NCBI GenBank assembly: GCA_964011675.1
Contig: CAXGPR010000073.1
Coordinates: forward strand, 1 to 16,819
DNA from: GCA-2693325 sp964011675
Lineage (GTDB): Bacteria > Latescibacterota > UBA2968 > UBA8231
Length of the DNA: 16,819 nt
Direction: 5' to 3'
Part shown: one piece after another, positions 1-7,288 of the stretch
Numbering within the stretch: the stretch's first letter is position 1
Layout: each line of letters begins with the position of its first letter
Program-made: the position numbers and the translations under genes
The notes under the pieces: model-generated
What the model saw: the letters and a program-made list of their open reading frames with translations, nothing else
Told to the model about the DNA's origin: nothing
Database searches by the model: none

Positions 1-833
1 GCAGCATTGTCCCAGTCGCCCATATCTTCTGCGATGGCGCGCTGTAAGATCTGCGCATGCACCGCACTCAGCGGCAGCTCAGCGCCGCAGCGGGCGGCAA
101 GAGCCCGCATCAACTCGACGTCTTTTGCATGCTGGGCTAAACGAGCCTGCGGCGTAAACTCGCGCTCGATCATCTTCTGCCCCTTGTGATCCATCGCACG
201 CGAATAGGCCGCCCCTGCACGCAGCACTGAGAGCAGCGCACTGGCATCAATGCCGGCTTGTTCACCCAGCACCAACCCCTCCGCAAGGACCAACCGATTG
301 AGACCGAGGACCAAGTTGACGACGAGCTTAGCCTCAGATCCCTTGCCGTTTGTTCCCATGTGAAAGGTCTGACGGGCGAAGGCGTTGAGCACGTCGGCGC
401 AATCGCGCACGTCGTCCACCTCTCCGCCGGCCATTACCAAGACTTCCCCTTCGAGCACCTGCTGACTCGAGCCGAGGATCGTCGCGTCTACAAAGCGCGC
501 GCCGCGCTGCCGCAGGCGCTCTGCCAAGGCTGTGGTAGACAGCGGATCAGCCGTCGTCGTATCGACCAGCAAATCTCCGCTGCGCAGCCCTTCTATCATG
601 CCGTCAGCTCCTTCAATCACGCGTTGCACTAGGTCCGAATTGGGAAGAGATAGCACGGTCAAACGCGCACGCGACGCCACGTCTGCCGGCGAATCGGCTA
701 TCTGTGCACCCAGCCGTCGAGCGCGATCGTTAGCTTCCCCCTCCACGTCAAACCCACACACGGTCCATCCTGCCCGCACAAACCGTTCGCACAGGGCCGT
801 GCCCACCAAGCCCAATCCAATGAGTCCTAGCAT
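1..833 (-). CDS. NAD(P)-dependent beta-hydroxyacid dehydrogenase (3-hydroxyisobutyrate / L-threonate dehydrogenase family), 3' end outside window
   Basis: Open from ATG at 833-831 down to the window edge: 277 codons of a family usually about 290-300 residues, so only a short C-terminal piece is missing. Residues 4-11 carry the Rossmann glycine motif (IGLGLVG) at the extreme N-terminus. The family lysine lies in GSEAKLVVN (K169), followed by the helical C-terminal domain. The usual substrate loop DAPVSGG is replaced by DATILGSS (residues 116-123), so the substrate cannot be assigned by analogy. Enzymes of this family oxidise beta-hydroxy acids in the cytoplasm. Some (LtnD type) work with four-carbon acid sugar kinases like the one at 8497-9933, but the two genes are 7.6 kb apart, so the link is inference. 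A purine-rich stretch (AGAAAGAGAG) precedes the start. Confidence 0.85.
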   Translation of the reverse strand, partial: MLGLIGLGLVGTALCERFVRAGWTVCGFDVEGEANDRARRLGAQIADSPADVASRARLTVLSLPNSDLVQRVIEGADGMIEGLRSGDLLVDTTTADPLSTTALAERLRQRGARFVDATILGSSQQVLEGEVLVMAGGEVDDVRDCADVLNAFARQTFHMGTNGKGSEAKLVVNLVLGLNRLVLAEGLVLGEQAGIDASALLSVLRAGAAYSRAMDHKGQKMIEREFTPQARLAQHAKDVELMRALAARCGAELPLSAVHAQILQRAIAEDMGDWDNA

Positions 834-854
834 ACTCGCTCTCTTTCTCGTGTT

Positions 855-883
855 ATACTAAATAGCGCATCTCGACCCGGCAA
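855..883 (-). promoter_or_regulatory. Possible sigma70-type promoter for the dehydrogenase
   Basis: On the minus strand TTGCCG (883-878) and TAGTAT (860-855) are separated by 17 bases, and the second box lies about 20 bases before the ATG at 833. Both boxes match the consensus only partly, so this is a candidate. Confidence 0.3.
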
Positions 884-914
884 CGTAGCGCAACTCGAAC
901 GAACGGCATAGGTT

Positions 915-2021
915 ATGGAAATGGACTTATACCGAACCCTTGTTCGACCGCTGCTCTTTTCGTGCGACGCCGAGTGGATACACAACCGGACGCTGGATGT
1001 CGGCGCCGCGCTGGGCGCAACGCACGTAGGGCGCATCCTCTTACGCACGCTCTTTGAATACAGCCACCCCAGCCTGCACTGCACGGTGGCTGGACTGCAC
1101 TTTACGAACCCCCTGGGCCTAGCGGCCGGTTTTGACAAAAACGGCCGTGCCGTTCGCGCCCTAGACGCGCTGGGTTTCGGCTCCGTCGAAGTCGGCTCCG
1201 TGTCGGCGCATCCCTCCGTTGGCAATGCCAAGCCGCGTCTCTTCCGCCTTCCAGCCGACGAGGCCATCATCGTCAATTACGGGGTTCCCAACGGAGGAGC
1301 ACAGGCCGTATCGCAGCGCATGCATAAACGGAGTACAGACGGTCCATTGGGCGTTAACCTAGTCGAAACCAACACAGGACAGGGGCTAGAGGATGACGCT
1401 GTTATAGAAGAATTTGTCGAGGCTGTACGTCCCTTTTGCAGCAAGGTCGACTACGTCACGCTCAACCTAAACTGCCCCAACACGACCGGAGGGAGCAGCC
1501 CCTTCGACTCTCCGGACGTGCTGCGCACTCTCATGCTCGAATATGGACGCATTCGAGACCTGCCACCGGTCTTTCTCAAGTTCACGGCTCACGCAGACGG
1601 CCACCGCATGGAAAATACGCTCAGCGCCATAGAGGGCTGCAGCTTTGTAAGGGGATTCATCTTTAATCTGCCGCCGGGCGCGAACTACCCGCTGCGCTCG
1701 CCCGCCCACGTCGTAGAACCCATGCCGGGCACGCTCTGCGGTCCTCCCACGCAAGACCAGATGAACGAAGCACTGCGCTTCTGGTATCGCCACATAGACC
1801 GCCAGCGCCACGTCATCATAGGATCTGGGGGCGTGCGCACGGCTGAAGATGCCTACGAGAAGATCCGCCTCGGCGCTTCCCTTGTACAGATTTACACGGC
1901 ACTAGTCTACCGCGGACCCGGGCTAGTTCGGCAGATCAACCGAGGTCTCGTCCGTCTGCTCGAGCGCGATGGATTGGAGGCGATTGAACAGGCCGTTGGA
2001 TTGGACAATGACCGTCCGTAG
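915..2021 (+). CDS. pyrD: Dihydroorotate dehydrogenase, class 2 (quinone-type) scaffold with class-1-like active-site cysteine
   Basis: The family oxidises dihydroorotate to orotate with FMN, the fourth step of pyrimidine synthesis; class 2 enzymes use membrane quinone. The 368-residue length and the N-terminal helix (LYRTLVRPLLF) fit class 2. So do GLAAGFDKNG (residues 68-77), PKPRLFRLP-type text near 106-113, the phosphate-binding GSGG (303-306) and the C-terminal ASLVQIYTALVYRGP. The catalytic loop reads NLNCPNT (184-190), with Cys187 where class 2 enzymes have Ser (NISSPNT) and class 1 enzymes have Cys. The usual GFNN reads GVPN (123-126), and the expected TNTT substrate loop is replaced by FNLPPG (250-255). 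It may be a divergent true PyrD or a paralogue acting on another compound. The ATG at 921 (MDLYR) is an equally good start. No strong ribosome site is visible. Confidence 0.75.
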   Translation: MEMDLYRTLVRPLLFSCDAEWIHNRTLDVGAALGATHVGRILLRTLFEYSHPSLHCTVAGLHFTNPLGLAAGFDKNGRAVRALDALGFGSVEVGSVSAHPSVGNAKPRLFRLPADEAIIVNYGVPNGGAQAVSQRMHKRSTDGPLGVNLVETNTGQGLEDDAVIEEFVEAVRPFCSKVDYVTLNLNCPNTTGGSSPFDSPDVLRTLMLEYGRIRDLPPVFLKFTAHADGHRMENTLSAIEGCSFVRGFIFNLPPGANYPLRSPAHVVEPMPGTLCGPPTQDQMNEALRFWYRHIDRQRHVIIGSGGVRTAEDAYEKIRLGASLVQIYTALVYRGPGLVRQINRGLVRLLERDGLEAIEQAVGLDNDRP

Positions 2022-2030
2022 GCTCTATAG

Positions 2031-2067
2031 AAAAAAACGCCCTGTCAGCCCAAAGGCCGACAGGGCG
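2031..2067 (-). terminator. Rho-independent terminator of the lactonase gene
   Basis: A hairpin (arms 2038-2050 and 2055-2067, one A/C mismatch, loop CAAA) is followed on the minus strand by seven T (2037-2031). The T-run lies only on that side, so it should stop the minus-strand lactonase transcript. The stem also lies 17 bases beyond the stop of the convergent pyrD-like gene. Confidence 0.85.
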
Positions 2068-2089
2068 CACCTTCCCCACCGCTGGTTTT

Positions 2090-3103
2090 CTACTGCTTTT
2101 TCACAAAGGTAATCCACAGCGGGCTCTCACCCACTTCGTGCTGCTCTAGCGGCTCAAGCGCGCCGGTCGACGAGTCGATTGCATACGACTGTAGGCCACC
2201 CGAGTCCTGACCGACCGAGTAGAGAAACCGGCCGCTCGGATCAATGGCAAAAAAGCGCGGCGTTTTCTCTGTGGGAAAGTGACCTTGGGCCTCTAGCGTT
2301 CCGTCTTCTGCAATGGAAAAGAGCGCCAGTGAATCGTGACCACGGTTCGATCCGTAGAGAAACTTACCGTCGGGCGTGATGTCGAGTTCGGCCGTGGTAT
2401 TGCCCTCAACGGGGCGGCCGCCGGGAAGCGTCGAAATAACTTGAAACGATTCCAACGTGCCGTTTTGCGCGTCGAAACGATGAGCAGACACCGTGCTTCC
2501 ATTTTCGTTAATCGAGTAAAGCAGGTCCTTATGCGGGTGGAACGCAAAGTGACGGGGGCCCTCAGGCGTTTCCGGCTCGATCTTCGGCGGGTCATTAGGA
2601 GACAGCACCCCCGTTCGCTCTTCAAAGCGAAACTGATAGATCGCATTGGCGGGGTTGGTATGCGGCACGAAGGCAAACTTGTTGGCCCGATCCGTTTGAA
2701 TGCTGTGCGCGTGGCCGTCCGTTTCAAGCGTCTGCAGCGGCTCGGACGAAAGGCTGTAGTCATCGTTGATACCGTGCACGCTAACGGTTCCACCGCCGTA
2801 GTACGAAGAGAGCAGGAAGCGACCCGTCTTGTCGACATATAGGTAGGGCGGACCCTCTTCCTGTCCGCTGGTGGAAACCTGCGTAAGCTGACCGGACGCT
2901 GCATCAATGCGATAGCTCGCCAAATATTTGGCCGACCGCAGCGCGACAAACATATGCGACTGATCGGGGCTGACAGCTACGGCACCGGGTTCGGCCGGCA
3001 GTTGAATGTCGGCCTGCGGCTGAAGACGACCGCTGCTTTCGTCCATTATGAAATAAGAGAAAAAAGCGCTCGCGGCATTTGAAATATAAACGTGATAAGC
3101 CAT
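2090..3103 (-). CDS. Lactonase, seven-bladed beta-propeller (6-phosphogluconolactonase / YbhE-Pgl family)
   Basis: The 337-residue protein consists of repeated propeller blades with recurrent turns such as SPDQSHMFVA, DKTGRFLLSS, HPHKDLLYSINENGS, TPDGKFLYGSNRG and DPSGRFLYSVGQ. This is the layout of the Pgl-type lactonase family (PF10282), usually 330-380 residues. These enzymes hydrolyse 6-phosphogluconolactone or related sugar lactones. ATG at 3103 is chosen over an upstream in-frame ATG at 3223 because AGAGGAG sits six bases before it and the family begins near MAYHVYISN. No signal peptide is visible, so it is probably cytoplasmic. It is divergent from the enolase-superfamily gene, which suggests shared control. 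The family also contains proteins with no proven lactonase activity, so the substrate is open. Confidence 0.85.
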   Translation of the reverse strand: MAYHVYISNAASAFFSYFIMDESSGRLQPQADIQLPAEPGAVAVSPDQSHMFVALRSAKYLASYRIDAASGQLTQVSTSGQEEGPPYLYVDKTGRFLLSSYYGGGTVSVHGINDDYSLSSEPLQTLETDGHAHSIQTDRANKFAFVPHTNPANAIYQFRFEERTGVLSPNDPPKIEPETPEGPRHFAFHPHKDLLYSINENGSTVSAHRFDAQNGTLESFQVISTLPGGRPVEGNTTAELDITPDGKFLYGSNRGHDSLALFSIAEDGTLEAQGHFPTEKTPRFFAIDPSGRFLYSVGQDSGGLQSYAIDSSTGALEPLEQHEVGESPLWITFVKKQ

Positions 3104-3212
3104 ACATAGCTCCTCTGGTTCGTACGTGGGATTGTCAGACCGGTGAATATGTGCTTTTTTGCCTGAGGTCGAAAGACACATGCGCAGCGCGCAGAGGATC
3201 TCTTGCCAGGAA

Positions 3213-3230
3213 CGCGGCACCACCGCCGCG
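3213..3230 (+). other. GC hairpin in the leader of the enolase-superfamily gene
   Basis: CGCGGC and GCCGCG pair perfectly around ACCACC, followed by CAATTTTA, about 50 bases before the ATG at 3282. It could be an attenuator-like structure or chance in GC-rich DNA. No T-run of terminator length follows. Confidence 0.25.
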
Positions 3231-3281
3231 CAATTTTACTGTCCACGTCTGCCTAGGCCCCTTAGCGAAAGTAAATCGACC

Positions 3282-4526
3282 ATGTCCGATGATATCCGCA
3301 ACCTACTCGATCGCGTCGAACGCCCCCAGTTAACCATCCGCGATATCCGCGTCACGCCAATTACCTACCAACCCGCCGACGGTTCGCCCATCCACGAGTG
3401 TGGCCCCGTCATCCTAAGCAAACGCGACGAGTCGATCGTAGAAATTTGGACCGAAGAGGGCCTAAAGGGCATTGGGCCAGGTGCCGCAGGCGACGCCCAG
3501 CACAGCTACGACCACTTGGTGGGTAAGAATCCCTATGACCTCTTAGGTACAGAAATCCTGCCCGGCATCGACGTCGCCTGCTGGGATTTGGTCGGTCGCG
3601 CGCTCGGACAGCCTGTATACCGCCTATTGGCGCTGGACATCGAGCCCGATCCAAGCGTGCACGTATACGCCAGCGGAGGCGTCATGTGGACCTATTACGA
3701 TCGCGGCGACGGATCTTCGTGGGGGGCTCAAGCCCTGATAGAAGAGGCTCTGCGATACAAGGAACTCGGATTCGACACCTTCAAATGGCGACCGGGAACT
3801 GACTGGCAGGAGGCCGGCATCAACCCGCACAAACTCGGCGAAATATGCCGACAGCTGCGCGAAGCCGTCGGTCCGTCGTTCCGACTCGGCCTAGAGAAAA
3901 AGGGCTACGATTCATGGACCTTTGAAGAGTGCTTGACCATCGCACCCATTATCGACGAATTGGCATTTTACTTTTTTGAACAGCCCATGGGAGACGAAGG
4001 CCCCACCCAGTTTGCCGACTATCGAACACTAAAGGAACGCATGCCGCGCGTTATGCTGTGGGGCGGCGAGCGCTTTCGCACGTATGAAGAGGCCGAACCC
4101 TGGATACGCGAAGGCGTTTACGACGCCGTACAGTCCGATTGCATACACATGGGCCTAACGAAAAATTGGCACGTAGCACAGCGGGCGCGCGCAGCGGGCG
4201 TCAAGATGGTGCCGCACAACTGGAGTACGAGCTTGGGCACGATGTGCAATGCGCATCTGGTGGCGGCCACCGGTGGCCATATGTGCGAGTTTTTCATGTA
4301 TCCATCCGACTTTCGCTACGGCCTGTTTAAGGAACCCTACCGGCCGCATCAGTCGCGCATAACACTGGGAGACGAGCCCGGGTTCGGCATGGAACTCATC
4401 GACGACTTTGCCGAAAATTTTCCCTATATCCCCGGTCCAAACACGCTGGCCAATCCGCGCTTTCCCCATGCGTGGGCGCGCGCCCAGGAGCGCGAACAGG
4501 CCGTGTGTGCCCGCTATAGAGGCTAG
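3282..4526 (+). CDS. Enolase-superfamily sugar-acid dehydratase (mandelate racemase/muconate lactonizing enzyme type)
   Basis: The 414-residue protein has the N-terminal capping domain, with PGIDVACWDLVGRALGQPVY at about 94-113, followed by a TIM-barrel. These enzymes abstract the proton alpha to a carboxylate, most often dehydrating aldonic acids to 2-keto-3-deoxy acids. Residues that can be placed are the base region FKWRPG (Lys168, Arg170), probable metal ligands Glu205 (GLEKKG), Glu233 (FFEQP) and Glu263 (GGERF), and a His-Asp dyad from Asp286 (QSDCIHMG) and His312 (VPHNWSTSLG). The first ligand is Glu where the family normally has Asp. ATG at 3282 fits the family N-terminus better than the upstream ATG at 3159, although the ribosome site (GAAAG) is weak. 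The stop overlaps the start of rlmG by one base. The exact substrate is unknown. Confidence 0.85.
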   Translation: MSDDIRNLLDRVERPQLTIRDIRVTPITYQPADGSPIHECGPVILSKRDESIVEIWTEEGLKGIGPGAAGDAQHSYDHLVGKNPYDLLGTEILPGIDVACWDLVGRALGQPVYRLLALDIEPDPSVHVYASGGVMWTYYDRGDGSSWGAQALIEEALRYKELGFDTFKWRPGTDWQEAGINPHKLGEICRQLREAVGPSFRLGLEKKGYDSWTFEECLTIAPIIDELAFYFFEQPMGDEGPTQFADYRTLKERMPRVMLWGGERFRTYEEAEPWIREGVYDAVQSDCIHMGLTKNWHVAQRARAAGVKMVPHNWSTSLGTMCNAHLVAATGGHMCEFFMYPSDFRYGLFKEPYRPHQSRITLGDEPGFGMELIDDFAENFPYIPGPNTLANPRFPHAWARAQEREQAVCARYRG

Positions 4527-5662
4527 TGCAAACACTAAGCGTAGCGCAGGGGACATTCACGCTCGCGCGCTATCCCGAAAACAAGCGCGACTCTCTGCGT
4601 GCGTGGGATGCAGCCGACGAGTACCTGCTGCACCATTTAAGCACGGAGAGCCTACCCGCTACAGGCTGCCGCATGCTCATTATCAACGATGCCTGGGGAG
4701 CCCTCTCTACGGCATTAGCCAACGCGGCGCCCTGGGCCCTATCCGACTCATTTCTATCGCACAAAGGCACGGAGGTCAATCTAGCGCGCAACGGCCGAGC
4801 GAGCGCGGCCGTGCGCTTGCTGAGTTCGTTAGATAGGCCAGACGACTCGATTGATCTGCTGCTGTTTAAAGTGCCCAAGAACCTTGCTCTATTAGAAGAC
4901 GAGCTGTATCGACTGCGGCCTCTCTTGCACGCGCAGACGCATATCGTGGGCGCCGGCATGGTCCGCGACGTACACACATCAACGCTCGATCTGTGCAAAC
5001 GCCTAATCGGCCCAACGCACACTTCGCTGGCGCAAAAGAAAGCACGCCTCATCTTTAGCACATTGGATACAAATCTCGAGGTAAGTCCGTCGCCCTATCC
5101 CACCGCGTATGCACTCCAAGGCACTGAATTCACGCTAGAGAATGCGGCCAACGTTTTTTCACGTCAGCGTCTAGACAACGGGACTCGCCTGCTCCTGCGA
5201 CATATTCCCAGCCTATCTGGCACAGTCCAGATAGCCGATTTGGGCTGCGGTAACGGCGTTATCGGCCTCGTAGCCGCCGAGCGCAGTCCGCAAGCTGAAC
5301 TCATTTTTGTCGATGAGTCGTTTATGGCCGTCTCCTCTGCCCACGCCAATTTTCAGCGCGCCTTTAGAGGGCGCAACGCTTCCTTTGTCGCGGGCGATGG
5401 CCTAGTAGAATGCGACCGCAACAGCCTCGACCTAGTCCTATGCAATCCGCCGTTTCACCGACAACAGGCCATAGATCAGACAGTACCATGGCGCATGTTC
5501 GCTCAGGCTAAAAGGGCGCTCAAATTCGGTGGCCAGCTGCTGGTAGTTGGCAACAGTGGACTCAGACATCACGGACGTATCAAACGGATATTCGGTCACT
5601 GTAGCACGCTAGAGCGGACGGGAAAGTTTGTCGTACTCTCTGCCCAAAAAAGCGCGGACTAA
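4526..5662 (+). CDS. rlmG: 23S rRNA (guanine-N2)-methyltransferase RlmG
   Basis: RlmG uses S-adenosylmethionine to methylate G1835 of 23S rRNA. The 378 residues equal the E. coli protein's length and align from end to end from memory. An N-terminal pseudo-methyltransferase half includes RAWDAADEYLL (25-35), LIINDAWGAL (51-60), DVHTSTL (148-154) and KKARLI (171-176). The catalytic half has the SAM motif ADLGCGNGVIGL (237-248) and the target-base motif NPPFH (307-311), ending KFVVLSAQK. The start is GTG, whose first base is the last base of the upstream TAG. An AGAGG lies only three bases before it, so translation probably depends on coupling to the enolase-superfamily gene. The pairing with a catabolic gene is unexpected. 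The gene is best known from Gammaproteobacteria and could be native or acquired. Confidence 0.92.
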   Translation: MQTLSVAQGTFTLARYPENKRDSLRAWDAADEYLLHHLSTESLPATGCRMLIINDAWGALSTALANAAPWALSDSFLSHKGTEVNLARNGRASAAVRLLSSLDRPDDSIDLLLFKVPKNLALLEDELYRLRPLLHAQTHIVGAGMVRDVHTSTLDLCKRLIGPTHTSLAQKKARLIFSTLDTNLEVSPSPYPTAYALQGTEFTLENAANVFSRQRLDNGTRLLLRHIPSLSGTVQIADLGCGNGVIGLVAAERSPQAELIFVDESFMAVSSAHANFQRAFRGRNASFVAGDGLVECDRNSLDLVLCNPPFHRQQAIDQTVPWRMFAQAKRALKFGGQLLVVGNSGLRHHGRIKRIFGHCSTLERTGKFVVLSAQKSAD

Positions 5663-5665
5663 TCC

Positions 5666-7039
5666 TTAGTACACGCGAATCACCTGATCGCGCTCGGCCT
5701 CTACGCGCGCCGCAACCGTCTGCTCTGTTTGCGGATTGTCCGGCCATTCCTGCGGCGGCACGTGCGACATGCGCAGCAGAATCCGAGCTAGTTGACCCGC
5801 GTATTCCTTGAGTTCGCGCACGTTAATTTTATCGCGCGTATCAGCTCCCTCGTGATGGTAGTTTGAATCGGCGTGACGACCGTGAAAGCGCCAGCGCCAC
5901 AGGTGGGCCGCATCGACGCCCAAGCGCAAGAAGGGATAGTGATCAGAGGTCGAGTCGAGCTGGGCCATGGCGTGACACTGCAGCCCATCGCCCAGCGCGT
6001 CTAGCTGCCTCTGCACGAGCGGCTGTAGGTGATCAAATGCCAGCACCATTCCTTTCATATGACCCGTAGACAGTTCGTCTAAGTTGACCACTAACCGGGT
6101 CTGCTCACCCGAACTGCAGTGGCGACGCGCATATTCGGCAGCGCCGGCTAGACGCTGTTCTTCGGCGCTCAGCGTGGCAAAGCGCAGCGTGCAACCCGGC
6201 GCAACACCGAGCTCTCTACGAAGCGCAGCTAACGTTCGAGCCGTCTCTAACACGGCCAGCGTGCCCGACGCGTTATCATTTCCGCCCGCCGTCCCCAGTA
6301 CCGTATCGTGATGGCCGACTAGCACAATTTGCTGTTCGGGCCAGTGCTCTCCAGATAGATGCGCCACGACGTTCTGCGTCGGTGCGTCGTAAAAGCGACT
6401 CTCCACGTGCAGGCTGAGAGACTGCCCGCCCCGCCTGCGCAGCCATGCTCCGTGCTCGCACGAGGTAGTCACGCATGGGACGGGCGCCTCGGCCGACTCC
6501 GGCGCCCGCCAATCGCCGGCATTGTGATATTCAACCCGCCGACCGTCTTTGGAATCGACGCATACGACGGCGGCCACGCCCGCAGCAGCCAGCGTTTGCA
6601 AACGCACGTAAAGAGGCACCGGCGCAGTAAACGGCTCGTACGCGATATTCATTACGGCAATGGCACCCGACAGCGCTGCGCGCGCGGCCTCCACGTGTCG
6701 CTCCGTGCCAAATTGCACGTCTACTACGGGCGCCGTAATTTTACAAGGTGAACAGCGGTTGAAAGGGCGCAGGTCAAGAGCCATTTCTTCTCCTAGCAAG
6801 GCCGCCTGCGCGCACGTGTATTCCCACGTGGGCAGCTGAAACGCTTCGAGCTCAGCGCCCTCTAAGCCATCTTGGGCAAACTGCGCGCGCAGATATTCGG
6901 CTGCGCGGCGCTCGGCTGGGCTCGTAGCCCATCGGGGACCAATCTCTTCGCAGAGAACGCCCGCGCGCTCGGCAATGCGCGATCCGGTCCAAGCCTGACC
7001 AAACAAAAAGCGATCGATCGTCGTCCAATCGAGTCCCAT
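5666..7039 (-). CDS. M28-family zinc aminopeptidase with an inserted PA-like domain
   Basis: The 457-residue metallopeptidase carries the complete M28 two-zinc set: His243 and Asp245 in GHHDTV, bridging Asp255 in GGNDNASG, catalytic Glu293 with ligand Glu294 in SAEEQ, Asp321 in NLDEL, and His367 in STSDHYPF. Between the N-terminal strand region and GHHDTV, about residues 105-220 look like a protease-associated domain insert (ALSGAIAVMN, LAAAGVAAVVCVDSKDG). Family members remove N-terminal amino acids or act as carboxypeptidases. ATG at 7039 is chosen over ATG at 7117 because the family-like text begins there and GGGGG precedes it by about seven bases. No signal peptide is visible, so it is predicted cytoplasmic. 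Its stop lies three bases from that of convergent rlmG, with no terminator between them. Confidence 0.88.
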   Translation of the reverse strand: MGLDWTTIDRFLFGQAWTGSRIAERAGVLCEEIGPRWATSPAERRAAEYLRAQFAQDGLEGAELEAFQLPTWEYTCAQAALLGEEMALDLRPFNRCSPCKITAPVVDVQFGTERHVEAARAALSGAIAVMNIAYEPFTAPVPLYVRLQTLAAAGVAAVVCVDSKDGRRVEYHNAGDWRAPESAEAPVPCVTTSCEHGAWLRRRGGQSLSLHVESRFYDAPTQNVVAHLSGEHWPEQQIVLVGHHDTVLGTAGGNDNASGTLAVLETARTLAALRRELGVAPGCTLRFATLSAEEQRLAGAAEYARRHCSSGEQTRLVVNLDELSTGHMKGMVLAFDHLQPLVQRQLDALGDGLQCHAMAQLDSTSDHYPFLRLGVDAAHLWRWRFHGRHADSNYHHEGADTRDKINVRELKEYAGQLARILLRMSHVPPQEWPDNPQTEQTVAARVEAERDQVIRVY

Positions 7040-7204
7040 ACGAAAACCCCCGAAGTAAAGATTCAAAAAAGGCAATGCTCTGCGCGGGAAACAACGCATT
7101 TGACGCAGGCGAGGCAACTGCGTAGCGTATCGTTTCTCTGCGATCGCGAATAGGCCATTTCACATCGACGCTCATTTAGAAAGGCTCCGTACTGTGTCGA
7201 GAGA

Positions 7205-7233
7205 GATCGCCCGGATACTCGATCGGGGCGATC
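7205..7233. repeat. Inverted repeat in the divergent intergenic region
   Basis: GATCGCCC (7205-7212) and its exact complement GGGCGATC (7226-7233) flank 13 bases, about 55 bases upstream of the SMP-30 lactonase start. The dyad could be an operator or a leader hairpin. No T-run follows, so it is not a terminator. Confidence 0.35.
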
Positions 7234-7288
7234 GCATTGGGCTGTTAACGGACGCTATCCCATACGTCAACAGAGGCATTCACAAGCG

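Noticed and set aside
851..861. TGTTATACTAA occurs here and at 15897-15907, each time upstream of a minus-strand gene
   Set aside because: Shared 11-base words are expected by chance many times in a window this long; no wider similarity surrounds them.
7140..7235. Two GCGATCGC octamers (7140-7147 and 7228-7235), like the cyanobacterial HIP1 word
   Set aside because: Only two copies were noticed in the whole window, far from HIP1 density, and the gene content does not suggest a cyanobacterium.
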